A stretch of DNA of 64,000 nucleotides from Schistocerca nitens (lineage: Eukaryota > Arthropoda > Insecta > Orthoptera > Acrididae): assembly GCF_023898315.1 (NCBI RefSeq), contig NC_064622.1, forward strand, positions 278,579,124 through 278,643,123. Reading direction: 5' to 3'. Shown one piece after another: positions 1 to 11,366 of the stretch. Each line of letters begins with the position of its first letter. Within the stretch, counting starts at the first letter, position 1. The notes beneath the pieces were generated by a model. The model was not told where the DNA came from. It searched no databases and saw only the letters and a program-made list of their open reading frames with translations. A program made the translations under genes and the position numbers.

Positions 1-499
1 TGAAAGTGCGTTGATAACTGCTAAGAGTGGGCTAAAAGACATTTCAGGTTCTGAACCATACTTACACATCAGCGCCTCTTTAAAAAGTATGTTGTTAATA
101 TTAGTCAGCAAAAATCAACGAATTTTCTTCCTCTTTAAATTTTTGATAGTGGGCATGTAATCATCCCCACCCCCCTCACACACAATCTTGGTAATACGTA
201 TTACTGTTTTTCCCAAATCCGAACTTGTGCGAGGTCACTAATGACGGGACATTAAAACCTGATCCTCCTCCTTTCCTTCCAGCGTCTGCTGTTAGGCCCA
301 GTATTGTGCCGTCTAGGGGCTTCACTAACTGAGTCATCGTTTTAAGTAACTGGAAGAACAGACTTTTTTATATTTTTCTAGTTAAAGATTATGAACGATG
401 AGTCACTTCCATCCGGAACATGATTTACTATATTATCCTGTTACTGCCTGAGATTTGTAACAATAAATTTGTATCATTCGCAGGTGAAACTGCTATTTT

Positions 500-690
500 G
501 AAACTTCTTGACAGAATAAAACTGTGTGCCGGACCGAACTCGAACTTGCTACCTTTCTGTTAGTACCTCATCTCCTACCTTCCAAATTTCACAGAAGTTC
601 TCCTGCATACCCTGCGCACACTTCGCTGTAGAATGAAAATTCATTGTGGAAGCTTACGTTCTCTCCTGCAGTTTATAGGAGGTAATTTAA
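500..690 (-). mobile_element. Degraded tRNA-derived SINE fragment
   Basis: The start resembles the GAAACTTCCTGGCAG-type end of the SINE seen at 25747-25903, followed by the 'ctgtgtgccggaccga' stretch and a degenerate B-box region. The tRNA head is mostly deleted. A later segment (about 635-660) resembles the other SINE end, with a 'gaatgaaaattcattgtgga' motif. Orientation is taken from the better copy at 25.8 kb. The copy is heavily diverged. Confidence 0.45.
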
Positions 691-1179
691 CTTTAGACAC
701 AGGTTATAATTAAGAATGCTTGCCTATTTTCATGCTAGACTGCAAAGCCTAGAGTGAATACTGAAAGGAAAACATATCTGGAGCACAACTGTTGCGATAC
801 GTCTCAAACTGATTCGTCGCTTTTGCTACGTAGCAACGCGCGAAACAAATCGACCTTGTTTACTAGTTACGAAACTCACGGGATGTCGATTTCTCTCGGT
901 TACTCAAAAACTCGACTGCGGTTCATACAGCCGTTTAACTCGACCAGCTTCTTTGTGTTAACAATGTTTGACACTTTGCTTTGAAATGAAAGGTGGTCAT
1001 CAAGTTTCTCGCTTCCTGTTAACAGAAATGCGATGGTCAACTCGCATTAGAGGGAAATAACACAAGCGTACGAAAAAATTACATTAACTAGAAACGCGTC
1101 TTTTTTAGAAAAGAAAGTGACCTTTAAGTAAGCGGCGAAAAATTCGCTTGCTTTGATATATGAAAAAAATACCTAAATC

Positions 1180-1450
1180 TGGATGACCAGACGCGGATTT
1201 GAATCCTGTCCCTCTTGCACTAATTCAACATATACATACCTTGACGTGACGTGCATGGCAGAGGGTACTTAGCATTGGGTTAGGGTTTCTTCTGGTTCCA
1301 TTTGCATGTGGAGACGGGAAGAATGACTCCTTAAATGACCCTTTGCGTGCTGTAATTAGTCTAATCTTCTCTCCCCTCCATTCACTTACAGAACCGTCAG
1401 CATCTACTCACAGACGCCATCTATGAGGTAATTTTAGACCCGAAAGCCAT
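1180..1450 (-). mobile_element. CR1-like non-LTR retrotransposon, 3' end fragment
   Basis: The segment starting 'gtgcatggcagagggtac' and running through 'aatgactccttaaatgaccc' parallels the 3' terminal part of the minus-strand element at 3904-5235. On the minus strand it would be the last codons of the reverse transcriptase and the 3' end. It is short and diverged, with no intact frame. Confidence 0.45.
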
Positions 1451-1697
1451 TCATGAACTATTTTTCCTTTTGCAATGCATTGTCCCATACTAATTAGCAA
1501 CCAGCGTCCGAAAATGTCATCCATGAACTAGTGTTGAGTTTACAAAAAATCGTTTGTGTTATTTATTGGTTGTAGTAGAATCCCCAAAGCTGTGCATCTA
1601 ATTCTTAAGGATGGAGTGTTGCTGACATGGGGGGCAACAAATAGCTGCAGTAATAAGACTTCTTTTGTAATACATTATTTTTTGTTTTGTTTCGTAG

Positions 1698-1752
1698 GTG
1701 GCATACATTGTGGCCTTCACCATTGAGCTGTGGTGGATTCTGGATGCTGAAG
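1698..1752 (+). CDS. Membrane protein gene, exon (membrane segment), partial gene
   Basis: This is the first visible exon of a multi-pass membrane protein. It is bounded by a pyrimidine-rich acceptor (ttcgtag) and a gtacga donor, and reads VAYIVAFTIELWWILDAE, a hydrophobic segment that fits one membrane helix. It ends in phase 1; the leftover g joins tc of the next exon to make Val. The following six exons continue in frame. Earlier exons, including the start codon, are not in the window. The assignment rests on splice signals, frame continuity and hydrophobicity, not on a database match. Confidence 0.7.
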
Positions 1753-3092
1753 GTACGATAGCCTCTGATCTTATTAACTACGAAACATAACATATGAATG
1801 AGGACTTTTATGATCTCTCTGGAATCAACAAAACGAGATCAGTAGCTAAAGTACAAATTTACTTCTCAACTTGTTGCACATATGTACTTATTATCCTTCT
1901 TGATGAGGTCTATAGAACATTAAGCAAAAGAGAATACAGAGTGAAATGGCACAGCAGTGGATTAGTTCATTGAAAATAGAAGGAATTCCCACTTTGTTTG
2001 GAAGTGAGACTGTTTAGAAAGCAAGTTAATTGTATCAAGAAGAAAATTTTGCTGAAGGAAACTAGAACTTCAAGGCAACAGAATGACTACCAGGAAGCGA
2101 AATTCAAAATATTGCTAATAGACACTATTAAAATCAGATAAAATCTATTTGTAACTTTCAAAACTGCTAATTCTTTCTCAGCAATTAAAGAGGACTCATC
2201 ATGAAAATTTGTGGTTGTTAATTTGTAATAGCTATGAAAATACTTGTAAAATTTCAAACTAAAAGTAGGGGGAAGGATACAGTACATAGATGATGCATGA
2301 ATAACAGTCTTCTTTACTGTTCTCTGCTACATGTGTCCCATATTTTTCGCTTTAAATCCTACAAGTATTTTGATAGTAATTATGAACGACAGACTACCTC
2401 CCAGGTGGTGTACCCTGGGGAACGCTGTAGTACAGCACAGTGGTGAAAAGTGCACAAGTACAGAAACCAGACACACTGTCACCTTCCAGTCCATATAAAG
2501 GCAAACTGAGCAAAGAAGCAGTTTTAACATGAAAAGACAGAATGTATGTGATTTTAAAATAGGAGGCTGGGCTGTATGAGGACAAAGGGAGAATTCTTTG
2601 AAAATGTTTTAACCTGAGAAAGAGTAAGTATCATACTCCTACAAGAGGCAAATCTGACTGATGAAACTGTGGGAACCCTGAACAATAATATCGGTGACGG
2701 ATGATGTAGACACTCTATTCCAGAGCCATAGTTAGTATGATCTGTGCTTTCATACTGAATGGACGCTACATATTGTTCTAAGTGGAAATAAAATGGTGTG
2801 TAGAAAACAGCACTGTTGGTAATATTTCACTATTGTATCACCAGCACTGTGAAAACCACAACATCAGAAGGTTACATGTTCAGATCACATTCGGTACAAA
2901 AGCACGGAGCATACTAACTATGGCTCCAGAAGAGAGTGCATACATTGTCCATCAGCAATATTATTATTTAGAGTCCCCACAAAACTATCAGTTGACCCAA
3001 AGTGTCAGGATTCCCTAATGTGGGTTTCATCAGTCATGACAAGCACAGAATGGCTACCCTAGTAAAGAACAACCTTGTAGGGAAAATCAAAC
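1753..3092 (+). other. Intron sequence, nothing recognised
   Basis: This is the start of the 14.2-kb first visible intron. It is AT-rich with short stop-broken frames on both strands. I see no exon with paired splice sites and no repeat family I can name. Confidence 0.5.
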
Positions 3093-3479
3093 AATGGAAA
3101 ATTCAGGATGGAGTGTAACAATATTATGAAAAGGATAGTTGCTACTCTCCATACAGCAGAGATGCTGAGTCGTGGATAGGCTCAACAAAAAGACTGTCGG
3201 AAAGTGAGCTTTCAGCCAATAGGGCCTTTGTAGAAAATAGACAACATACACACACCTGCGCAAACACAACTCACACACTCACAATCACAGTCTCTGGGAG
3301 CTGAGGTGACACTACTCAGCTGCCAGAGACTGCAGTCATACGTACGTGAGTTCTGTTTGCGTGAGTGCGTGTGGGTATGTTGTCTATTTTCAACAAAGGC
3401 CTTAGTGGCCGAAAGTTCACTTTCCGACAGTCTTTTTGTTGTGCCTATCTTCAACTCGGCATCTCCGCTATATGGTGAA
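3093..3479. mobile_element. Fold-back (MITE-like) element, right end truncated
   Basis: The left arm begins 'aatggaaaattcaggatgga' and contains 'ttgctactctccatacagc'. The right arm ends in the inverse, 'catctccgctatatggtga'. The centre is a CA-rich then TG-rich palindrome around 'ctctgggagctgaggtgaca'. The same arm sequence recurs at 19379, 26168, 27537, 32747, 34494 and 47545. No coding capacity. The outer end of the right arm is missing, and a non-LTR element begins there. Confidence 0.75.
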
Positions 3480-3903
3480 CTTCCAGGGAATTTAAACACA
3501 AAAGTAATGTCCGCTGAACATGTTGTAAGTGTAAAACAGGGAGAGCTGATGCTCTATAATGTTTATAAGCCTCCAGCATAGAAGTGGCTCATAGATATTT
3601 AACCAAAGGCTAACCATCCAGCAGCTTATGCTGATGATCTGAACTGTCAGTATGCCAAATGGGATTATCTGCGATCTGCAGCTGAAGGCATTGGATTAGG
3701 TAACTGATAGACCTATATCTCCTGTTCGACTCTAAGGACACGATGACCTTCAAATCAATGGCATGGAGCTCAATACTGACACCTGACCTAACCTTTGCCA
3801 CAGACGGCGAGACATACACAACCGTGCAAGCTACAGGAAGAGTGCTTGAGATGTTCCCATGGAACTGACACCCAATTGTAATTGTAAAGGTCAGACTATC
3901 AGT
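3480..3903 (+). mobile_element. Non-LTR retrotransposon (Jockey/LOA-like), endonuclease part
   Basis: The plus-strand translation gives the middle of an apurinic-type endonuclease: an NVYKPPA motif at about 3560-3580, then a decayed segment matching the usual GDFNSHH-WGY region (here about AYADDLNCQYAKWDY), then a remnant of the PDLTFA motif near 3782. Stops and frameshifts are many, so it is a dead copy. It stops abruptly where the minus-strand CR1-like element begins and resumes at 5236 with a KADW-KY motif that normally follows the endonuclease. Confidence 0.7.
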
Positions 3904-5235
3904 CTACATCTACATACATAATCCGCAATCCACCATACGGTGCATGGCCGAGGGTACCTCGTACCACAACTAGCATCTTCTCTCCCTATTCCACTCCCAA
4001 ACAGAACGAGGGAAAAATGACTTCCTATATGCCTCTGTACGAGCCCTAATCTCTCTTATCTTATCTTTGTGGTCTTTCCGCAAAATATAAGTTGGCGACA
4101 GTAAAATTGTACTGCATACAGCCTCAAATGCTGGTTCTCTAAATTTCCTCAGTAGCGATTCACGAAAAGAATGCTTCCTTTCCTCCAGAGACTCCCACCC
4201 GAGTTCCTGAAGCATTTCCGTAACATTCGCGTGATGATCAAACCTACCAGTAACAAATCTAGCAGCCCGCCTCTGAATTGCTTCTATGTCCTCCCTCCAT
4301 CCGACCTGATAGGGATCCCAAACGCTCAAGCAGTACTCAAGAACAGGTCATATTAGTGTTTTATAAGCAGTCTCCTTTACAGATGAACCACATCTTCCCA
4401 AAATTCTACCAATGAACTGAAGATGACTGTCCGCCTTCCCCACAACTGCCATTACATGCTTGTCCCACTTCATATCGCTCTGCTCTAAATTTCCTCAGTA
4501 GTGATTCACGGAAAGAACGCCTCCTTTCTTCTAGAGACTCCCACCCGAGTTCCTGAAGCATTTCCGTAACACTCGCACGATGATCAAACCTACCAGTAAC
4601 AAATCCAGCAGCCCGCCTCTGAATTGCTTCTATGTCCTCCCTCCATCCGACCTGATAGGAATCGCAAACGCTCGAGCCGTACCCAAGAACAGGTCATATT
4701 AGTGTTTTATAAGCGGTCTCCTTTACAGATGAACCACATCTTCCCAAAATTCTACCAATGAACTGAAGACGACTATCCGCCTTCCCCACAACTGCCATTA
4801 CATGCTTGTCCCACTTCATATCGCTCTGCAATGTTACGCCCAAATATTTAATCGACGTGACTGTGTCAAGCGCTACACTACTAATGGAGTATTCAAACAT
4901 TACAGGATTCTTTTTCCTATTCATCTGCATTAATTTACCAATACCTATATTTAGAGTTAGCTGCCATTCTTTACACCAATCACAAATCCTGTCCAAGTCA
5001 TCTTGTGTCACTCAACGACGACACCTTCCCATACACCACAGCATCATCGGCAAACAGCCGCACATTGCTATCCACCCTATTCAAAAGATCATTTATGTAG
5101 ATAGAAAACAACAGCAGACCTACCACACTTCCCTGGAGCACTCCAGATGATACCCTCACCTCCGATGAACACTCACCATCGAAGACAACGTCCCAGTTAT
5201 AAAATGCCAACCAATCTCATGATAGAACTTGAGAA
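3904..5235 (-). mobile_element. CR1-like non-LTR retrotransposon, 5'-truncated, inserted in another element
   Basis: Read on the minus strand, it starts inside the reverse transcriptase: a GVLQGSVxGxLLFSIYINDL-type motif and the catalytic FADD box (about 5020-5180), then SIKYLGVTLQSDMKWDKH, then a thumb/C-terminal region with QRRAARFVTGRFDHHANV, ending WEWNRERRC near 3970. The 3' end at 3904-3920 shows GATGTA-type tail repeats on the minus strand. A 346-bp tandem duplication (4138-4829) breaks the frame. The right, 5'-truncated boundary is accurate only to about 10 bases. It interrupts the plus-strand element found at 3480-3903 and 5236-7374. Confidence 0.85.
4138..4829 (-). repeat. 346-bp tandem duplication inside the retrotransposon
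   Basis: Unit 1 is 4138-4483 and unit 2 is 4484-4829, with a constant offset of 346 bases and several single-base differences. Both carry the sequence from 'tctaaatttcctcagtag' to 'tcatatcgctctgc'. As 346 is not a multiple of three, the duplication shifts the reverse transcriptase frame. Confidence 0.93.
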
Positions 5236-7374
5236 AAGCTGACTGGAATAAATATCAACCCTACACCAAGAAGACAATAAATTGGATACTGTTGAGACCT
5301 GAGAGCTACAACAGATTTATAAATCTAGTACACAAAACAGCCCTAAATGCTACTCCTTGAAGGGCTATGAAGGAATAAAACCACTGCTGGACGGAAGAGT
5401 TTGAAATACTAGTGTAACAATTTAAGAAGAGTGGGGAGAGCAAGAATGCAGAAAAACTGGTCAACACTATGAATGAGGAATGCAGGAGCAGATGGAAGGA
5501 GGCAATGGAAAGTCTAGATTTTACTCATTCCAGCTAGAAGGGCAGGGGCCTGCTGCAGAACTTAGGCAGCACCACTGCACCTCGCAGGCCATCTCGTGGT
5601 TCTAGTCCATCTGAGATTGTGACTGTCCTGAAACAGACCTCCAGAGTCTAACTAAAGAAAGCTGAAAAGAAAGAGGTTTCAAGAAACCTGAACAATATAT
5701 TACTTAATTATCCAACTGACATGGACATTGTGAAATAAGTGGAAATGAATAAGATTACCCAGGCCTTGAATCTAATGACAGGAAAAGTAGCTGGACCTGA
5801 TGAGATCATACCAGAATTCTAGAAGGAACTGGTAATTTTAAGAAGAAGGTGGTTGGCTGAACTCTGCAAGGAATGCATCAGAACCAATACACTCCTGAAG
5901 GTTTGGAAAGGATCAAAAGTAAAGTCATTGTGATGCCAAAACCCGGAAAGACTGGAGATAATTCAAAGAACTGCCGACCAATATTCCTACTATGTACCTC
6001 ATATAAACTGTATGAGAGAATACTATTGACTAGACTAACTCTGTACATCGAAGCCAACCATCCTATGTGAGAAGCAGATTTTCAAGCAGATAGAAATTGT
6101 TGCGATCAGGTGTTGTTCCTCACAACCTGTACTGAGAAAGGCTTCTAAAAAAAAGGTGAAAACTAGTCTGGTTCTTAATGATATTACATCAGCTATCGAC
6201 ACAGAATGGACTGAGGGGCTAAAATTATCAACTGCAAACAGGCTACACATTACTAAAAAACATGTTAACAGGCAGGAAAATCAAAACATGATCTGAATAG
6301 AAACTGCGTGGTTCTGAAAAATGGTATGCCATATAGTTCTGCTCTAGCACCCATTCTTTTGACTATATATATTGCTGACATGCTAGACACAAAATCATGT
6401 AAATTTTTGTATGCAGACGACTTGGTTATTGCACATCAAAGTATAAGTGCTGAATGAAGACCTGGAAATACTGAATGCCTGCTACTCAAAGTGACATCTA
6501 CATCCGGACCCGAGCAAAACACCCATCACAATAATGCACCTTAACAGTAGAGATACAAATAAAAAGCTACAGCTTTCTATGAATGGCCAATGCATTAGGC
6601 TTTCGGATGAACATAAATATTTGGGAGCAAAATTAGGAATTAAGCAGTACCCCTTGTCTGCTGAACACTGTTCACCAGTCTGGATGAGAATTGCCCATGT
6701 AACTAAATTGGACATCCAACTGAAGGGGACGATGCAAATAATCTCTGGAACACTTGAGCCCATCTCATGTTCCTGGCTCCCCAGCCTAGCAAACACAGAG
6801 CCCCCTGAAATTGGGCAACAATCATGGTTATCCACAAGAGTGTACAAAAAAATCCTAGACAATCCAGAATGCCCTAAATGCTTGGCATCTACAAACAAAG
6901 TCAAGGTCACCTTTAAGGAAAATTAGCAAGGCTGTGACTCAGACAGCTTGGAAAGAACTATGGGCTGTAAGTGGACATAAGAAATGAAATTTGATGGATG
7001 ACCCCAATGAGATAATGAATGGATTCAACCTCCTGAGGAAATTGTGAACTTTGAACCACGTCAGCACAAGTGTTGGTAGATGTAAACAACAGGTGGGCAC
7101 TATAGAACGGTCCTGAATGTGGGTAAAATTCAATCAAAGGACCATTTACTTGTGTGTGGAGTCTATGCCTATGAGGATGAACTGAAGGACACATATGGAT
7201 TATTTGACTCAGCTACAGAATGGCTCAATAATATTTGTAATATTGTATAACATTATCAAAACATCTGTAAAGAATATTGTAATTCAGTATAGAACTCTGA
7301 AAATATTCTAGTTAAGATAATATGTGATGATTGCCTTCGTAAATGCTGAATGGGTAAATAAATAAATAAATATA
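5236..7374 (+). mobile_element. Non-LTR retrotransposon (Jockey/LOA-like), reverse transcriptase part
   Basis: This continues the element broken at 3903. Landmarks in order: a KADWNKYQP segment at about 5240; a linker; an AGPDEIIPEF motif at about 5790; KPGKTGDNSKNCRPIFLLCTSYKLYER at 5940-6020; an ALAPILLTIYIADML motif at 6340-6380; the catalytic YADD box at about 6410; a KYLGAKLGI motif at 6620; and AEHCSPVW at 6660. Multiple stops and frameshifts make it non-functional. The 3' end is an (AAAT)n run at about 7352-7374, after which a fold-back element begins. A fragment of the same kind lies at 50440-51560. Confidence 0.8.
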
Positions 7375-7580
7375 TCTAAAAACACAGATGATGTGACTTA
7401 CCGAACGAAAGTGCTGGCAGGTCGACAGACACACAAACAAACACAAACATACACACAAAATTCAAGCTTTCGCAACAAACTGTTGCCTCATCAGGAAAGA
7501 GGGAAGGAGAGGGAAAGACGAAAGGATGTGGGTTTTAAGGGAGAGGGTAAGGAGTCATTCCAAACCCTCTATTATATTAA
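7371..7580. mobile_element. Internally deleted copy of the 17.8-18.6 kb inverted-repeat element
   Basis: About 190 bases match the left arm of the element at 17845-18598: 'gatgatgtgacttaccgaac', 'gtcgacagacacacaaacaa' and 'aaggatgtgggttttaaggg'. The right end jumps to 'ccctctattatatt', which is the reverse complement of the outermost end of the large copy. The copy therefore keeps one arm and the opposite tip. Confidence 0.8.
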
Positions 7581-7849
7581 ATAAATAAATACCTACTCAA
7601 AATTCACAATCACGAATTTTCAAGACCATCTGTATGGTGTTAGGAGTCTATATGGGGCTAGTATAAATTATTTTATACTTTTTAGTCTGATTTAAAAATG
7701 TGGTATACTGAAAATGAATTTTTATTTAAATAATTAATTTCTGCTTTTTAGTCTTGTGTGAGTAAAATTTTTCAGTCGATTTTAAATATTTTGATGAAAT
7801 TGCAGCAGGAACATGTGGCAAATTTCATGTTTATTTCAGTTTCTCTTCA

Positions 7850-8060
7850 CGTGAGTCAACCAGTATGTTGCTTCCTCTTACATATATCTTGCTGAAAAAG
7901 TGAAGGTAAAACTTAGAGAGATACGAGCACATGGAGGCTAACCTGCAATTGTTCTTCCCACAAACTGTTTGTGACTCAAACAGGAAAAGGGGGAAATGGC
8001 AGTAGTACATGAAGTACCCTCTTCCAAACACCAGAGAAAGAAATGAGTTAATATTACACT
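7850..8060 (+). mobile_element. CR1-like non-LTR fragment (reverse transcriptase C-terminus)
   Basis: Translated on the plus strand with frameshifts, it parallels the C-terminal codons of the 3904-5235 element (KIREIRA-T, then FFP, then EWNR and a KYPLP-like ending). It is a short, diverged copy in opposite orientation. No tail is visible. Confidence 0.55.
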
Positions 8061-8544
8061 GGCATCCAGTTCTGAGCTGTGATGAAATTTTCAAGTGTTA
8101 GCTCATTGAGAAGTTAGTTTAAAATCAACTGCAAAATTTGTAACAAGATTTCACCTAATAAAAACATTTTCAAAGGGAAATGAACAAAAACCAAAGAGAG
8201 AGAGATGAAGATAAAAAAAGAGGAGTTTATTTTTATTTGTTTTCGATTTCCTTGGATTCTTGATGAGAATATATCGCTAGATTGTAGAACTTATGAGATT
8301 ATTACATGTAAAAAGTGTGTGTAAATAGTCATGAGGCTTACAATCTAAATCATATGAAAACAGATACATGATAAGTGAGGTCCAAGTGTTCAGATAACAA
8401 CTTAGCTAATGCTAATTCTAATACTAATATTCACACAAACAAATTATAAGACTTGCATTATAATTCGCAGGAAAAGCATTCTGTCAACATGTGAACAGTG
8501 CAACATAGTAAGTTCACGAAGTAATGCTTAAAATTAAACACAGT
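8061..8544. other. Nothing recognised; possibly retrotransposon 3' untranslated region
   Basis: AT-rich sequence lying downstream of the minus-strand element that ends near 8545. It may include that element's 3' untranslated region, but no tail or boundary could be fixed. Confidence 0.35.
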
Positions 8545-9863
8545 TTACAACCTTTATACATTAAAAGAAATCTGCAAAGAATAGAAAGAGGTATCCAAAA
8601 GATAAAGTTTTAACTGTTTTTTTATCATATCCCCAGTGACTAATAAGACATGAAATGGAAGTTTATTGTACAATTTTTTTTTATTATTATTTTTTTTCTT
8701 GAGTAATGTACTGTTTTCTGTACCAGTCTGAGATTGTCATATCCTTGTGAAGATTTCACTTACTTCTTCTAACATGATCACAATATCCACTGTTTATTTT
8801 GTTCATTGTATGATTCTTGTTGACATAGCACATAAGTTAAAAAAATACATTGTCACGGATGGTGAGGATGCCCAAGTATTTGAATAAATTTCTGCAAGAA
8901 CATTTACAGTAACTCTACTAATAATTCTGTTGGCCCTCTTCTGTGCAATAAAGATTTTTTTTTATTTATGGCTGGTTTCCCGAGAATTGATGCCACATGT
9001 CGTAAGTGAATGGGAATGCCCAAGGTCAGAAGATTTGATTGTTTCCAAGTCACAAACAGATGCAATTGAGCAAATGGCAAATGCTGCAGAATTCAGTCTT
9101 TTACACAGGTTGAGGATGTGAACTGACCAGTTTAGGTTGTTATTAGCATATAATCCCAGGTACTTGGGAGACTAAACTCTCAATATTTCGTGTCACTACA
9201 TTTTATTTCAACATTTTCCTGTTTTTTGTGTGCTGTGTGAAACAGAATAAGCTGAGTCTTTAAGATTGAGGGACAGACCATTTGAAATGCTCCAAAGTAC
9301 ATCTTTGAATATAATGGTCTCTGTATTCTCTAGACTGCAAGTGGCTACCTTGTCACTCATAATGGTTGTGTCATATGCAAACAGGGTAAAGTGTTCTTTT
9401 TGGCTCATACACCATGGGAGACCATTGATAAGGAGTAGGAATAGTGAGGGACCAAGACCTGTGGCACTTAACATTTCACTTTGCCCCAGTCAGAGCAGGC
9501 AGGTGCCATTGCAGAAATATCGAACACTACCTTCTGCTTTCTGCCATTTAGATGTCATTCGAACCACATCTGTACTTTACCATTTAAGCCATAGCATTCA
9601 GCCTTCCTAAGTAATATTTTGTGATTTACACAATCGAATGCTTTAGATAGATCACAAAATATTTCAACTGGTGACATTTTATTATTTATGGATTTGAGGA
9701 GTTGGTTGACAAATGAGAAAATTGGCTGTGTATTTGCAGTCCCCTTTGGAATCCAAACCAATTTTTGTTAAAGATATTGTGTTTTTGTGAAGGTGATCTG
9801 TAATCCTCTTGTACATATGCTTCTATAATATTTTAGAAACATTAATTAGTAGTGAAACTGGTC
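8545..9863 (-). mobile_element. Non-LTR retrotransposon, reverse transcriptase and C-terminal half
   Basis: On the minus strand, from 9863 downward: PVSLLINVSKIL; MYKRITDHLHKNTI; EIFCDLSKAFDCVNHKILL (about 9605-9670); a degraded GPSLFLLLINGLP motif (about 9420); LFAYDTT at the catalytic position (the usual FADD is altered); NNLNWSVHILNLCKRLNSAAF at 9090-9155; and YNKLPFHVL plus LYLLDTSFYSLQ at 8575-8680, typical of the extreme C-terminus. Frameshifts and stops are scattered through it. This is the 3' half of one element whose 5' half resumes at 11367 beyond an inserted plus-strand element. Confidence 0.85.
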
Positions 9864-11366
9864 ATTGATTGGGCAACTATAGGCCAATCTCGCTGTTACC
9901 AATTTTCTCAAAAATATTTGAAAGAGCTGCATGTGATCAGATTGAAAATCACAATTCATCTAACATCATTATCTTAGGCAATCAATATGGTTTCAGAAAA
10001 GGCCACAGCACAATCCATGCAATAAATGAATTAGTCACAAAAGTCAGCAGATGTCTTGATGATAGAATGTGTGTGTCAAGCATCTTTTGTGAGCTGTCCA
10101 AAGCCTTCGACACAGTAAATCATGACCTGCTTCTCCAAAAATTGGCACGCTATGGTTTTCACGGCAAATCTCTTGGCTGGATGTCATCATACTTGGCAAA
10201 CAGAAAACAAAGAGTACTTATTAACATCAACGGCAAGAAATTTCTCTCTGGCTGGAAAAACACTCAATTAGGTGTTCCACAAGGTTCAATATTAGGGCCA
10301 CTGCTTTTTCTATATTATATTAATGATATGCCATGTCAGGTCCTGTCTGATACTATCCTCTATGCAGATGACTCAACAGCTGTAGTCTGTTGTAAAAATG
10401 AGGTAGACCTAATTTGTCATATTGAACAAACACTTGGGGAAGTGGAGGCATGGGTCAAAAACAATAACTTGACATTAAATTTCACAAAAACAGAAATTGT
10501 TCATTTTACCACGAAACAATCTGCACAGTCTATAAGTGAAATAAGGTATATGGACAAAAAATTAGAGACTGCAGACTGTGTCAAATTCCTTGGCATGTTA
10601 GTCAATAAAAACCTGTTATGGAGTCACCATGTGGACAACATACTGGGTCGACTGAAAAGCCTTGTATATATTATGAATATCTTGTATAGTATTACTGATT
10701 TAGCTGTAAGAAAAACTGTATATAATGCATATTTTGTTTCAGTCATTAGGTATAGTATAATTTTCTAGGGGTCTGAAAAAACAAATTTACTTAGAGCTTT
10801 TAGACTACAAAAAAGAATCATCCGAGCAATGGTGGGAGCAAAACCAAAGCAACACTGCAAACCTTTATTTGTAAACCTGGATCTAATGAGCATTCCAAGC
10901 ATATACATCTATGAAACTCTCACTTTCACGAAAAGAAACCCACAACTTTTTGAGGGCAACTTCTTCTTGCATCAATATGATACTAGACACAGAACGAGCT
11001 ACATGTTACCTACCCACCGTTTAAAATCATATGAAAAAACCCCATACTATATGGACATGAAATTTGTAAATAAAATATGGAAAGATATGGATGACCCAAA
11101 TGTAAAAGGTACCAAAAGAGACCTGGAAAAAATATCTGTAAGGTAAATGTTACTATAGTGTAGAAGATTTCATGAATGGTAACAATGCATTATAATTGTA
11201 ATTAAAATACCCCTTTGAAGATGTTACACCATGTATATTATTAGTTTATTGTCTATTTTTAGTATTGTTATATATAGTGTAAAACTGACAAGTCACCTAC
11301 GTCACAATCTTTGATTGTATAAGGCATGTTGTGTGATAATAAAAATTGAATTGAATTGAAAAAAAA
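9864..11366 (+). mobile_element. Non-LTR retrotransposon, 5'-truncated, with long reverse transcriptase frame
   Basis: An open frame of about 299 codons (9869-10768) holds most of a reverse transcriptase: NYRPISLLPIFSKIFER; NQYGFRKGHST; a SKAFDTVNHDLLL motif; GVPQGSILGPLLFLYYIND; the catalytic ILYADD box at 10360; LTLNFTKTE; and KFLGMLVN. After one stop at 10766-10768, a further frame (10829-11146) gives the C-terminal region. The 3' end is an (ATTGA)n-type run near 11345-11360 followed by As. With a single in-frame stop, it is less decayed than the element it interrupts. Confidence 0.88.

Larger units (their letters stand above)
1..1697. other. Intronic or upstream sequence with degraded repeats
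   Basis: No exon could be read here before the splice acceptor at 1697. The stretch holds two weak repeat remnants, listed separately (about 500-690 and 1180-1450). The 76-codon open frame at 754-984 has no recognisable domain and no splice context, so it is not called. The 5' exons of the plus-strand membrane protein gene most likely lie to the left of the window. Confidence 0.5.

Noticed and set aside
754-984. 76-codon open frame on the plus strand
   Set aside because: No domain, no splice context, and composition like the surrounding sequence; it also starts at a non-ATG codon.
9864-11366. Twin-priming inversion to explain the opposed retrotransposon pieces
   Set aside because: Both pieces carry the same reverse transcriptase region but differ in sequence, and the minus-strand element continues on the far side; nesting explains it better.
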